DNA of 64,000 nt, taken from the IMG/VR virus record IMGVR_UViG_3300032278_002257, positions 24,953 to 88,952 of that record; one strand, 5' to 3'. The notes under the pieces were generated by a model. The model saw only the letters and a program-made list of their open reading frames with translations. It had not been told where the DNA came from and made no database searches. Shown piece after piece: positions 25,657-34,305 of this stretch. Every line of letters starts with the position of its first letter. The stretch's first letter is position 1. The DNA is from a virus. The translations under genes and the position numbers were made by a program.

Positions 25657-25995
25657 ATGGATAATGTTTACTCAACTGCTGATATAGTTTCAGCAATTAT
25701 GACGGGCGACAATAGTCGTGCAAAAGAAGGTACTTTGAGTGTTTTAAGTCAAAAATCTATGGACGAATTGGAAGTAAGAAAAGCAGAAATTGCACAAAAT
25801 CTTTTTAAAGATGCTCCTACAGAAGAGGTTTCTGATGTTCAAGAACCGGAAGAAACTAGTTCTGTAGAAGAACCAGAAACTAATTCGAAAATGGAAGTAT
25901 CAGATCCTGCAACTGGAGGTGATATACAAGTAGTTGATCCATTTGATGGACAACCAAAAGAAACATTAACTGAACCAAATTCTGAGATTGGATAA
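25657..25995 (+). CDS. 67: Prohead core protein gp67-like
   Basis: A 112-aa acidic protein between portal and gp68, where T4 has the prohead core gene 67. The N-terminal helix 'ADIVSAIMTGDNSRAKEGTL' followed by 'ELEVRKAEIAQNLF' parallels the start of gp67. The rest is Glu/Pro-rich and disordered. T4 gp67 is 80 aa, so this is longer. Such core proteins are degraded by gp21 during maturation. Assignment rests on position and N-terminal resemblance. Confidence 0.7.
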   Translation: MDNVYSTADIVSAIMTGDNSRAKEGTLSVLSQKSMDELEVRKAEIAQNLFKDAPTEEVSDVQEPEETSSVEEPETNSKMEVSDPATGGDIQVVDPFDGQPKETLTEPNSEIG

Positions 25996-25998
25996 TGA

Positions 25999-26421
25999 AT
26001 GAAGGCGTTTAAACAATTTAAAAAAGAATTAGATGAAGTATTGACGCCGACGCAAAGGTTTAAAAAAAGAATACATTTTGCCAGGTCAAAACCAAAAAGA
26101 ATGGCAGGATTACGTAGAAATAAAATGAGAGCAATTCCAACAGGAGGTAGAGAAGCTCTTCGTAAACAAGCTAGAAGAAAGTTTACTACATTTTTAAAAC
26201 AGAGAGTTAGAAAAGATTTATCAGCTTCTCAATTACAAAAACAATCTCCTGGTCAAAAGGCCAACATTGAAAGAATGGTGGCGAGATTAAAAAAATCTCC
26301 AGCTCAAAAAGCCAAGATGACTTCATGGACAAGGGCGGGAGGAAAAATGTATAGAGAACTTATAACCAAACGGAAGAATCGAATTAAATCTATGAGAGCT
26401 TCCAAAAGGAAGAAAAAATAA
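25999..26421 (+). CDS. 68: Prohead core protein gp68-like
   Basis: A 140-aa, extremely basic protein (Lys/Arg rich to the last residue), same length as T4 gp68 (141 aa) and in the same position between 67 and 21. It starts MKAFKQFKKELDE, carrying the window's F4-K-x-F motif with L11-D-E13 as a possible gp21 cleavage site. The basic body could bind DNA or the acidic core proteins gp67 and gp22. ATG at 25999 sits 4 bp after the gp67 stop. Confidence 0.75.
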   Translation: MKAFKQFKKELDEVLTPTQRFKKRIHFARSKPKRMAGLRRNKMRAIPTGGREALRKQARRKFTTFLKQRVRKDLSASQLQKQSPGQKANIERMVARLKKSPAQKAKMTSWTRAGGKMYRELITKRKNRIKSMRASKRKKK

Positions 26422-26433
26422 GGGGATAAAAAT

Positions 26434-27081
26434 ATGAAATTAATTACAGAAGTTTCTGAAGCATTAGAGTATGTTGCTGAAGAAGGAAAAGATGGAACAA
26501 CGAATTATAAAATTCGTGGAATCTTTATGCAAGCAGAACAGATGAATAGAAATAAAAGAACATATCCTCTTTCTGTTCTCGAAAGTGAAGTTAAGAGATA
26601 CAATAAAGAATATGTTAATAAAAATAGAGCATTTGGTGAATTAGGTCATCCTGACGGCCCTACTGTTAATTTAGATAGGGTTTCTCATATGATCACAAAG
26701 TTGGATCAAGAAAAAAATGATTTTGTTGGCGAAGCTAAAATTTTAAATACACCAAATGGTAAAATTGTCAGAGAACTTATTTCAGCGGGTGCTACACTTG
26801 GAGTATCTTCTAGAGGAATGGGATCTTTGACCCCTACACGGAATGGAAGCGTTGTAGGAAATGATTATTATCTGTCAACAGCAGGTGATATTGTCGCAGA
26901 CCCTTCTGCCCCCAATGCCTTCGTTGAAGGAATTATGGAAGGAAAAGAATGGGTTTGGGATAACGGCATAATTAAAGAAACAGAAATAGATAAATATAAG
27001 CAGAGTATTTTATCAGCTACAAGCGTTACTTTAGAAGAAGCTAAGCTAAATGCGTTTGCTGATTTTATTTCTAAGTTATAA
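26434..27081 (+). CDS. 21: Prohead core scaffold protease gp21
   Basis: Serine protease that matures the prohead, 215 aa (T4: 212). Catalytic elements are H72 in 'FGELGHPDGPTVNLDRVSH' and S125/S126 in 'LGVSSRGMGS', in the herpesvirus-assemblin-like order His...Ser. It would cleave after [LI]-x-E. Its own N-terminus, MKLITE, contains such a site, consistent with self-processing. Substrates would include gp22, gp23, gp67/68 and any packaged internal proteins bearing the motif. Confidence 0.95.
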   Translation: MKLITEVSEALEYVAEEGKDGTTNYKIRGIFMQAEQMNRNKRTYPLSVLESEVKRYNKEYVNKNRAFGELGHPDGPTVNLDRVSHMITKLDQEKNDFVGEAKILNTPNGKIVRELISAGATLGVSSRGMGSLTPTRNGSVVGNDYYLSTAGDIVADPSAPNAFVEGIMEGKEWVWDNGIIKETEIDKYKQSILSATSVTLEEAKLNAFADFISKL

Positions 27082-27086
27082 AGTAT

Positions 27087-27094
27087 TATAAATA
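27087..27094 (+). promoter_or_regulatory. Late promoter core before gene 22
   Basis: Exact TATAAATA right after the gp21 stop and 62 bp before the gp22 ATG. It would give separate high-level late transcription of scaffold and major capsid genes. AGGAGCAAT is the ribosome site. Confidence 0.55.
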
Positions 27095-27156
27095 CTTAAA
27101 CAATTATAGACAAATATATTCCATTAATATTTGAAACTCAGTTAGGAGCAATAAAA

Positions 27157-28410
27157 ATGGTAAAAGAAGAAACAACGGAAGCAGAAGTTCTCGAAGAAGG
27201 ACAGGCTGAAGCTGAAAATGAAGCTCCCGTAGAAGAGCTAGACGAAGCTCCTGCAGGGGTTCAAGATTTAGGTGGCGATGATCCAAATACGGGAAAAGCG
27301 AATAAACCCGATGCAGGAACGTCTCAATCACCATCCAGAAAAGCGGATAAAAGAAATCCAGAAAAAAAGCAACCAACTCAAGGAAATTCAGTAAAACCCG
27401 CACATGAAGAAAAGGAAGTGAAATCAAATACTAAAAATGGTATGATTGCACAAGTTTATGAAATGTTGAAGGGTATGAATAAGGATGAAATTTCCGAAAA
27501 ATTTGGATTAATTCAAGATTTAGTAGATTTAGATATTCAAGAATTAAATTCAACTGCTGATGCAGAAGCGGCAGAAGAAGATGTTGTTGCTGAAGCACAA
27601 GAAAAAATTCTTTATTCTCGAAAAGATCTTACCGCAGATGATATTGAACTCGATTCCAATGAGGATATTGAGGCAATGTCTGGTAAAGAAGAACTTTCAG
27701 ATGAATTTAAAGCGAAAGCTAAAGATATCTATGAAACAGCTGTAAAAGCTAAAGTAGTAGATGAAGTAAATAAGAGAGTTGAAAAAATCGAAGAAGAATA
27801 TCTCAACGAAATTGAAGATTCAACAAAGAAATTCCAAGGTGAAATGGTTGAAAAGGTAGACAACTATCTCAACTATGTCGTTACAGAATGGATGGAAGAC
27901 AATAACCTTGCGGTTGAGCGAGGGATTAAATCTGAATTAACAGACGATTTTATGACAGGTTTAAGAAATCTCTTTAAAGAACATTACATAGATGTTCCAG
28001 AAGAGAAAGTAGACATTGTGGATGACCTGTTTGATAAGGTCGAAGAACTTGAAAGTAAATTGAACGAAGAAATTGATAAAAACGTTTCTTTGAAAAAAGA
28101 CCTCGCAGAAGCTACAAAAGAAGGAATCTTGAGTGATGTTTGTGAAGATTTGGCAGACACACAAAAAGAAAAAATTTCCAGTTTAGCGGAAGGTGTAGAG
28201 TTTGAAAATGAAGACCAATTTAAAGCTAAATTAGCAATGCTAAAAGAATCATATTTTCCTCAAAAAGAAGTAGTTAAAAGTGAAGACGATGTCACTGAAA
28301 CAACTTTATCGACCGAGGAACTGAGTGAAGAAATTGAAGGTGTTCAAGCGGAAAAAAGAGATGCTCAAATGCAAGCATATCTTAATATGTTAGACACTAA
28401 AACTAAGTAA
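27157..28410 (+). CDS. 22: Prohead scaffold protein gp22
   Basis: Major scaffolding core protein, 417 aa, between protease and major capsid as in T4 but longer (T4: 269). It is highly acidic. The first ~110 residues are low-complexity Glu/Ala/Pro and then Lys-rich. The rest is long helix ('VKAKVVDEVNKRVEKIEEEYLNEI' region at about 190-215, key EVNKRVEKIEEEY) with the conserved 'VEKVDNYLNYVVTEWMEDN'-type segment near residue 235. Many [LI]-x-E sites allow complete digestion by gp21. Confidence 0.9.
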   Translation: MVKEETTEAEVLEEGQAEAENEAPVEELDEAPAGVQDLGGDDPNTGKANKPDAGTSQSPSRKADKRNPEKKQPTQGNSVKPAHEEKEVKSNTKNGMIAQVYEMLKGMNKDEISEKFGLIQDLVDLDIQELNSTADAEAAEEDVVAEAQEKILYSRKDLTADDIELDSNEDIEAMSGKEELSDEFKAKAKDIYETAVKAKVVDEVNKRVEKIEEEYLNEIEDSTKKFQGEMVEKVDNYLNYVVTEWMEDNNLAVERGIKSELTDDFMTGLRNLFKEHYIDVPEEKVDIVDDLFDKVEELESKLNEEIDKNVSLKKDLAEATKEGILSDVCEDLADTQKEKISSLAEGVEFENEDQFKAKLAMLKESYFPQKEVVKSEDDVTETTLSTEELSEEIEGVQAEKRDAQMQAYLNMLDTKTK

Positions 28411-28447
28411 TTTAACTTATAACCACTTATACATTAAAGGAGAATAA

Positions 28448-29785
28448 ATGTATATTGCTGAAGAAATTCAAAAAAAGTGGGCACCTGTGATCAATCATCC
28501 TGATTTGGATGAGATTAAAGATCCTTATAAAAGACAGGTGACCGCTGTAATTTTAGAAAACCAAGAACGTATGATGCGCGAATCGCGTGGTGGTATGGGG
28601 CTCTTAGCGGAGTCAGGTCCTACTAATGTCATGGGTGCTTCCAGCTCTACAGCTGGAGATGGATCAGTAGATATCTACGATCCAGTACTTATTTCGTTGG
28701 TAAGACGTGCGATGCCTAACCTAGTTGCGTATGACGTTTGTGGTGTACAACCGATGACAGGACCTACCGGTCTTATTTTTGCGATGAGAGCAAGATATGC
28801 TACACAAGGTGGCGATGAGGCTCTCTTTAATGAAGCTAATACTTCATTTGGTTCAGCGAATACCAACGCAGCGAACACGCAAACCGGTGATAATCCTGCA
28901 GATTCTGGATATATGGCATATACCGGTATGTCAACAGCTAATGCAGAGACAAGAGGCGCAAATGATCCTCAAGTTGATGGTGACGCTATTCCAGAAATGG
29001 CTTTCTCAATCGAGAAGGTAACCGTAACCGCAGTAAGTAGAGCACTGAAAGGTGCATACTCAATGGAATTGGCACAAGACTTGAAAGCAATTCATGGTCT
29101 TGACGCTGAAACTGAATTGGCTAATATTCTTTCCGCTGAAATTTTGGCTGAAATTAATAGAGAAGTCATTCGTTCCATTGGCTCGTCAGCGAAACCTGGT
29201 GCAGCATATGGTACTGCAACCGCAGGTACTTTCGACTTAGACGTTGACTCTAACGGTAGATGGTCAGTTGAAAAATTTAAAGGTCTGATGTTCCAAATCG
29301 AACGTGAAGCTAATGCGATAGCAAAAGACACACGTAGAGGAAAAGGGAACATGATCATTTGTGCATCTGATGTTGCTTCGGCACTTCAAATGGCAGGTGT
29401 TCTAGACTACACTCCAGCGATGCAAACTGGAATTAACGTTGATGATACTGGTAATACTTTTGCTGGTGTTCTCAATGGTCGATTCAAAGTTTACATTGAT
29501 CCATTTGCGGCTAACCAAGCAACCAACTATATGATTGTTGGTTACAAAGGTTCTAGTCCTTATGATGCTGGACTTTTCTATTGTCCATATGTTCCACTGC
29601 AAATGGTAAGAGCAATTGGTGAAGATAACTTCCAGCCACGTATCGGGTTTAAAACTCGTTATGGTATGGTAGCTAATCCTTTCGCTACATCCGCCGCAGC
29701 TGGTGCAGTTGACATCGACGGTACACTCGGTGCGACTAACCAAAATGTGTATTACAGATTGGTCAAAGTTGCTAACTTGATGTAA
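28448..29785 (+). CDS. 23: Major capsid protein gp23
   Basis: HK97-fold major head protein, 445 aa, the usual size in marine T4-like phages (T4: 521). Landmarks are 'LLAESGPTNVMG' close to the expected gp21 cleavage region, 'GVQPMTGPTGLIFAMRARY', 'EMAFSIEKVTVTAVSRALK', 'VIRSIGSSAKPG' and 'PRIGFKTRYGMVANPF'. The gene uses visibly more G/C-ending codons than its neighbours, as expected for a very highly expressed gene. It is followed by the strongest terminator in the window. Confidence 0.97.
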   Translation: MYIAEEIQKKWAPVINHPDLDEIKDPYKRQVTAVILENQERMMRESRGGMGLLAESGPTNVMGASSSTAGDGSVDIYDPVLISLVRRAMPNLVAYDVCGVQPMTGPTGLIFAMRARYATQGGDEALFNEANTSFGSANTNAANTQTGDNPADSGYMAYTGMSTANAETRGANDPQVDGDAIPEMAFSIEKVTVTAVSRALKGAYSMELAQDLKAIHGLDAETELANILSAEILAEINREVIRSIGSSAKPGAAYGTATAGTFDLDVDSNGRWSVEKFKGLMFQIEREANAIAKDTRRGKGNMIICASDVASALQMAGVLDYTPAMQTGINVDDTGNTFAGVLNGRFKVYIDPFAANQATNYMIVGYKGSSPYDAGLFYCPYVPLQMVRAIGEDNFQPRIGFKTRYGMVANPFATSAAAGAVDIDGTLGATNQNVYYRLVKVANLM

Positions 29786-29792
29786 TCTAACC

Positions 29793-29831
29793 AAAAAGGG
29801 GGAGTTAGTCTTTGACGTCTCCCCTTTTTTT
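29793..29831 (+). terminator. Intrinsic terminator after gene 23
   Basis: An AAAAAGGGGGAG arm pairs with CTCCCCTTTTTT (12 bp, one G-U pair) around a 14-base loop and runs into seven Ts, 8 bp after the gp23 stop. It would end the head-gene transcript. Confidence 0.9.
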
Positions 29832-29835
29832 ACGC

Positions 29836-29843
29836 CCTAAATA
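29836..29843 (+). promoter_or_regulatory. Late promoter core after the terminator
   Basis: CCTAAATA lies just downstream of the terminator, 6 bp before the gp3-like ATG. At this spacing the transcript would start at or inside the coding start, so leaderless translation or a slightly different start is possible. Confidence 0.35.
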
Positions 29844-29848
29844 CTATT

Positions 29849-30385
29849 ATGGCAACAATAGCAGGCAGACCTGAAAATTTAAGTTATCTTTCTCCAGTTG
29901 GGTTTAAGTTTTTATTAAACAAATTACCCAACGTTGAGTATTTCTGCCAAGGAATTACTCTTCCTGGAATTTCCCTTATGTCAGTTCCCCTAGAAACCCC
30001 ATTTACAAGAATACCTTATCCAGGAGATAGAGTAGAATTTCAGGATTTTATTGTTAGATTTATTATTGATGAAGATATGTTAAATTTTACTGAAATATTT
30101 AAGTGGATGCAAGGTTTGGGATTTCCGGACAGTTTTGATCAATATAAGGCACTTAAAGATTCTGATCCAGCAGCACCAGGGGCGAACGCGGGAATTACAT
30201 CTGACGCGACTCTAATAGTATTGACAGGAGCATCTACTCCAAAAATTAGAGTATCTTTTAAAGATTGTTTTCCAATGATGTTATCAGCTGTAAATTTTGA
30301 TACAGCAAATGAAGATATTCAATATATTCAAGCTGATGCCACTTTTTCTTATAGATCATTTGATATAGAAAACATACGAAAATAA
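29849..30385 (+). CDS. 3: Tail completion/tube terminator protein gp3-like
   Basis: A 178-aa tube-fold protein; T4 gp3, the tail-tube terminator, has 176 aa. Phrases 'SPVGFKFLLNKLPNVEYF', 'ITLPGIS', 'YPGDRVEFQDFIVRFIIDEDMLNFTEI' (about 55-80; key DRVEF, FIIDEDM) and 'FKWMQGLGFPDSFDQY' place it in the gp3/gp19/gp54 superfamily, and marine T4-like phages carry gp3 between 23 and the recombination genes. It could alternatively be a baseplate-tube protein such as gp54. Confidence 0.65.
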   Translation: MATIAGRPENLSYLSPVGFKFLLNKLPNVEYFCQGITLPGISLMSVPLETPFTRIPYPGDRVEFQDFIVRFIIDEDMLNFTEIFKWMQGLGFPDSFDQYKALKDSDPAAPGANAGITSDATLIVLTGASTPKIRVSFKDCFPMMLSAVNFDTANEDIQYIQADATFSYRSFDIENIRK

Positions 30386-30397
30386 TAGGATTATATT

Positions 30398-30835
30398 ATG
30401 AAAATTGAAGAAATTGAAAGTCTGTGGGAAACAGACAGTAAAATAGATTCTGCCGATTTATCAGGAGAATCCCTCAAATCCCCCCAGTTACATAACAAAT
30501 ATTTCAAAATTTTAAATCAGGAAATATTAGCTAGTAAATACATAGAATCTCAAAAACATATTCTCAGAAAGAAAAAATGGTCATATTTTAATGGTATAAG
30601 TATAGATGAGAATAATGATGAAGTTTTTCCAGTTAAAAGAGGACATAAACTTACAAAGGATGATGTTAATGCATTGATCGAAGGTGAACAAGAATTTATA
30701 GATACACGATTGAAATTGGAGTTACAAAATCAAAAAATAACATATCTCGAATCTATAATAAAAGAAATATCTCAAAGAACATGGAATATTAAGAATGCAA
30801 TCGAGTGGCACAAGTTCACAAATCCAGAACATTGA
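30398..30835 (+). CDS. uvsY: Recombination mediator UvsY
   Basis: A 145-aa helical, charged protein matching UvsY (T4: 137 aa), which loads UvsX onto gp32-covered ssDNA. It begins with an acidic helix (KIEEIESLWETDSKIDS), has the central 'KKKWSYFNGISIDEN' turn and ends with a helix 'NIKNAIEWHKFTNPEH' typical of marine UvsY. It is placed directly before uvsW, whose start overlaps it by 41 bp. Cytosolic, replication/recombination. Confidence 0.82.
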   Translation: MKIEEIESLWETDSKIDSADLSGESLKSPQLHNKYFKILNQEILASKYIESQKHILRKKKWSYFNGISIDENNDEVFPVKRGHKLTKDDVNALIEGEQEFIDTRLKLELQNQKITYLESIIKEISQRTWNIKNAIEWHKFTNPEH

Positions 30836-32309
30836 TACTTTATTTGTATCAAAAATAAATGAATCATACATTAAAGTAAAGACAAATCCATCAGTTGCAC
30901 AAGAATTGTGTGATTATTTTACATTTAGTGTTCCAGGATTTCAATTCATGCCCGCATTTAGAGAAAAATTGTGGGATGGAAAAATTAGATTATATAGTGT
31001 ACATGACCAAAGACTTTATTTTGGTTTATTATCTTATGTGCAGAAGTTTGCTCAAGGTAGAAAGTATCCATGTATTTGTCAAGAAAATGTTAATAATATC
31101 CATAACATAACGGATGGTGATTTATTTGATTATATTGTAAGTTTAAAATTACCATTTGATCCACATGATTATCAATTTGATGCTATACGAGCGGGTATAA
31201 TTTATAAAAGAATGTTATTAGTATCTCCGACGGCTTCTGGAAAATCATTTATAATATATTTGTTAATAAGATATTTACAGGATCATTTAAATAAAAAGAA
31301 GATACTTTTAATAGTACCCACAACGTCACTCACATCACAAATGTATAATGATTTTGGAGATTATTCAATAAATAATGGATGGTCTAATAGAGATAATTGT
31401 CATGTTGTTTTTGCTGGACAAGATAAGGTTTCAGAAAAACCTATTATCATTTCTACATGGCAGAGTATATATAAATTAAAAGAGGAATATTTTTCTCAAT
31501 ATGATGCAATATTTGGAGATGAGGCTCATGGATTTAAATCAAAATCATTAACAAATATAATGACTAAAGCCATAAATGCGGACTATAGAATAGGCTCTAC
31601 AGGGACTCTAGATGGCACTCAGACACATAAACTAGTTTTAGAAGGGTTATTTGGTCGAGTTTTTAAATCGACTACTACAAAGGATCTTATTGATAAAAAT
31701 ATACTATCACCATTTAAAATAGAATCTTTAGTATTACAGTATAGTGATGATATATGTGAGGCTGCAAAAAAATTAAAATATAGAGAAGAACTTGAATATT
31801 TAATAACTAATAAAAATAGAATAACTTTCATTAAAAATCTAGCATTGACGCTAAATGGGAATACATTAATATTGTTTTCTCTAATCAAACATGGAAAGTC
31901 TTTATTTGAAGCAATAAAGGAAGGATCAAATGATAAGCGAAGAATATTTTTTATATATGGCGGAACCGACGCCGAACGAAGAGAACAATTCAGAGGAATT
32001 ACAGAAAAATCAAAAAACGCGATTATTATTGCCAGTTATGGCGTATACAGTACCGGCGTCAACATTAGGAATCTTCACAACATTATTTTCGCTAGTCCTT
32101 CTAAATCTCGTATTAGGAACCTTCAATCGATAGGTAGAGGATTGCGTAAAAGTGAAACAAAAGAAATGGCGACCCTTTATGATATTAGTGATGATCTATC
32201 TTGGAAAAGTAAATCAAATTATACATTGAATCATTTTAAAATAAGAATTCAAATGTATAATGAAGAAAGTTTTCCATATAAAATTAGAAATTTAAAGTTT
32301 AAAGGATAG
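30795..32309 (+). CDS. uvsW: RNA-DNA/DNA helicase UvsW
   Basis: SF2 helicase of T4 UvsW type, 504 aa, which removes R-loops and processes branched DNA, shifting replication to the recombination-dependent mode. The N-terminal domain 'CDYFTFSVPGFQFMPAFR...WDGKIRLY' is diagnostic. Walker A is S-P-T-A-S-G-K-S (near residue 145), the DEAH box is G-D-E-A-H, then 'GSTGTL', and the helicase C-domain ends with 'IGRGLRKSE'. The ATG at 30795 gives 13 residues more than T4's start but is the only ATG before the conserved region. Confidence 0.93.
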   Translation: MQSSGTSSQIQNIDTLFVSKINESYIKVKTNPSVAQELCDYFTFSVPGFQFMPAFREKLWDGKIRLYSVHDQRLYFGLLSYVQKFAQGRKYPCICQENVNNIHNITDGDLFDYIVSLKLPFDPHDYQFDAIRAGIIYKRMLLVSPTASGKSFIIYLLIRYLQDHLNKKKILLIVPTTSLTSQMYNDFGDYSINNGWSNRDNCHVVFAGQDKVSEKPIIISTWQSIYKLKEEYFSQYDAIFGDEAHGFKSKSLTNIMTKAINADYRIGSTGTLDGTQTHKLVLEGLFGRVFKSTTTKDLIDKNILSPFKIESLVLQYSDDICEAAKKLKYREELEYLITNKNRITFIKNLALTLNGNTLILFSLIKHGKSLFEAIKEGSNDKRRIFFIYGGTDAERREQFRGITEKSKNAIIIASYGVYSTGVNIRNLHNIIFASPSKSRIRNLQSIGRGLRKSETKEMATLYDISDDLSWKSKSNYTLNHFKIRIQMYNEESFPYKIRNLKFKG

Positions 32310-32323
32310 TAAAAAGATTTATA

Positions 32324-32352
32324 TTGACTCTTGCCCTTTCCTATGATATAAT
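32324..32352 (+). promoter_or_regulatory. Sigma70-type promoter for gene 55
   Basis: TTGACT (32324-32329), 17-bp spacer, TATAAT (32347-32352), 33 bp before the gp55 ATG. The late sigma gene is thus readable by host polymerase, as expected for a gene that must precede late transcription. Confidence 0.65.
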
Positions 32353-32385
32353 TAGTTATATTTAAAAATTTATAAGGAGTTAATT

Positions 32386-32952
32386 ATGGCATCAAAGCAT
32401 TATGTAAATAATGCAAAATTCTTAGAAGAAATCCAAGAATATAGAAATAAGTATTTAATTACAAAAGATAAAGGAGAAGAATCGCCTTTACTTCCAGATT
32501 ATATTGGAGAATGTTTTATGTTGATAGCAGAGAGGCTTTCTCATAGACCAAATTTTATGAATTATGCATTTAGAGAAGATATGATATCTGATGGTATAGA
32601 AAATTGTTTGCAGTATGTTAATAATTTTGATCCTGAAAAATCATCAAATCCATTCGCATATTTCACACAAATTATATATTATGCATTTTTAAGAAGAATA
32701 CAAAAAGAAAAAAAACAGTTATATATTAAATATAAAACGATTGATAAAAATAGATTTTTGGAAGACAATGCTGATTATATTGCATCTGAAAAATCTACAG
32801 GTGCAACAGATCAAGTATCTATGGAAAAATTTTCAGAAATTTATGATTTTATAGATAATTTTGAAAGATATAAAAGAAAAAAATCCAAAAAAGCCAAACC
32901 CACACCACCATTATATAAAGAAGAAAAAGATGAAGCTAGCGCTGATAACTGA
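32386..32952 (+). CDS. 55: Late-transcription sigma factor gp55
   Basis: Phage sigma factor, 188 aa (T4: 185). The region-2-like core 'FREDMISDGIENCLQYVNNFDPEKSSNPFAYFTQIIYYAFLRRIQKEKKQ' (about 65-115; key DMISDGI, FDPEKS, NPFAYFTQI, RRIQKEKKQ) is diagnostic. It binds host core polymerase and, with the sliding clamp gp45, fires TATAAATA promoters, of which many copies are seen here. The C-terminus is Lys/Pro-rich and overlaps the gp47 start by 23 bp. Confidence 0.93.
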   Translation: MASKHYVNNAKFLEEIQEYRNKYLITKDKGEESPLLPDYIGECFMLIAERLSHRPNFMNYAFREDMISDGIENCLQYVNNFDPEKSSNPFAYFTQIIYYAFLRRIQKEKKQLYIKYKTIDKNRFLEDNADYIASEKSTGATDQVSMEKFSEIYDFIDNFERYKRKKSKKAKPTPPLYKEEKDEASADN

Positions 32953-33994
32953 TACCCATGCGGGTGCAAGAAATGATTCTGCTATTTTTAATAATTTTTT
33001 TATGGATTTTTATGAAAATCAATTTTTTCCTACAATAAAGGAAAGAGGAGTAGAAGCCATAATTCATCTTGGAGATTTATTTGATAGAAGAAAGTATATT
33101 AATTTCAATACACTATCTTCTTGGAGAGAAAAATTTTTCAAGCCATGTCAAGAATATCCATGTCATTTTATTTTAGGTAATCATGATGTTTATTATAAAA
33201 ATACAAATGATGTAGCAAGTACAGATTTATTGTTGCGAGAATATGATTTTGAAATTTATAATGTTCCCAAAGAAGTAAAATTTGGAACTTTGGATATTTT
33301 GTTCATGCCCTGGATTAATGATGAAAATTATGAAGAATGTATTAGTGCGATAAAAGAAACAAAATCTCAAGTAATGTTTGGTCATTTTCAAGTAGATGGA
33401 TTTGAAATGCATAGTGGCGTATATTCACAAGAGGGAATGAAGAAAAATATATTTGAGAAATTTGATGTTGTATTAAGTGGACATTTTCATCATAAATCTG
33501 ATAATGGAACTTTATTTTATTTGGGCAATCCATATGAAATGACTTGGCAAGACTATGCAGATCAAAAGGGGTTTCATATTTTTGATACAGAATCAAGAGA
33601 GTTAGAATTTATACCAAATGAAAAGGTAATTTTTAAAAAAATATATTATGATGATACAGATAAAGATTTTACTGATATAGTAAATGCTGATTATTCTGAA
33701 TATAAGAATTGTTATGTTAAAGTAGTTGTCCAAAAGAAATCTGACTCTTACTTGATGGAACAATTAATACAAAGAATAGAGCAAAATGATCCATCTAGTG
33801 TGGTGGTAGTAGACACACATATTGATAGTATGATATCTGATCAACTTATAGAAGATATTGAGTCTGAAGACACAATGTCAATTGTATCAAGATATATAGA
33901 AGCATTAGAAACTAATGTGAATAAAGGAGAACTTGATATTTTAATGAGAGATTTACATACTGAAGCACTTCAAACTGAATTTATTACTTCATAA
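32930..33994 (+). CDS. 47: Recombination nuclease subunit gp47 (Mre11-like)
   Basis: Calcineurin-like phosphoesterase/nuclease that works with gp46 on DNA ends, 354 aa. The start is ATG 32930, preceded by AAAGAAG; a longer in-frame ATG upstream would add 23 non-homologous residues inside gene 55. Metal motifs are D8-T-H10, 'HLGDLFDRR', 'LGNHDVYY', 'GHF' and 'SGHFHH' in the Mre11 order. T4 gp47 has 339 aa. It is followed by a small RHH-type gene and then gp46. Confidence 0.94.
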   Translation: MKLALITDTHAGARNDSAIFNNFFMDFYENQFFPTIKERGVEAIIHLGDLFDRRKYINFNTLSSWREKFFKPCQEYPCHFILGNHDVYYKNTNDVASTDLLLREYDFEIYNVPKEVKFGTLDILFMPWINDENYEECISAIKETKSQVMFGHFQVDGFEMHSGVYSQEGMKKNIFEKFDVVLSGHFHHKSDNGTLFYLGNPYEMTWQDYADQKGFHIFDTESRELEFIPNEKVIFKKIYYDDTDKDFTDIVNADYSEYKNCYVKVVVQKKSDSYLMEQLIQRIEQNDPSSVVVVDTHIDSMISDQLIEDIESEDTMSIVSRYIEALETNVNKGELDILMRDLHTEALQTEFITS

Positions 33995-34002
33995 AGGAAA
34001 CC

Positions 34003-34305
34003 ATGAGCAATTATGATATGGATGAGATAGAAAGACAAAGACGAAAAACACAGGAAGAATCAATTAAAGGCACGAAACCAAAGAGAAAGCCGACCGCATG
34101 CGGGCCTGGCAATCCAATGATAGAAACAAAATCAAATATACCCATTTCATTACCTAATAAAGACGCAATCAAGCTCGCTATTTTAGCACATGAAAATAAT
34201 GTAACGCTCAATGCATATTGTATAGATATTTTAAGACAAGGAATTGAAAGTGGAGAGCATCGATTTGAACACGATTCTCGTCCCCAACTTTTAAATGAAT
34301 CTTAA
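34003..34305 (+). CDS. Putative ribbon-helix-helix DNA-binding protein
   Basis: A 100-aa protein: a basic, disordered N-terminal half (KPKRKPTACGPG) and a C-terminal half with the pattern of an Arc/MetJ-type fold, namely a beta strand (SNIPISLP), a helix (KDAIKLAILAHENN), a short turn, and a second helix starting 'LNAYCIDILRQGIE'. Proteins of this kind are dimeric repressors. It sits between the two subunits of the gp46/47 nuclease, overlapping gp46's ATG by one base, so it is co-expressed with recombination genes. Target unknown; autoregulation is a possibility. Confidence 0.6.
   Translation: MSNYDMDEIERQRRKTQEESIKGTKPKRKPTACGPGNPMIETKSNIPISLPNKDAIKLAILAHENNVTLNAYCIDILRQGIESGEHRFEHDSRPQLLNES

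Noticed and set aside
27104-27427. 107-codon minus-strand ORF opposite gene 22
   Set aside because: Leucine/phenylalanine-rich product is the antisense shadow of the Glu/Lys-rich scaffold gene; no ribosome site and no domain.
29402-29794. 130-codon minus-strand ORF opposite gene 23
   Set aside because: Lies wholly within the major capsid gene, which has unmistakable protein similarity; Cys/Ser-rich nonsense composition.
32861-32929. Upstream start for gp47
   Set aside because: The extra 23 residues are a Lys/His/Pro frame-shifted reading of gene 55's tail and do not belong to the Mre11-like fold; ATG 32930 has the ribosome site.
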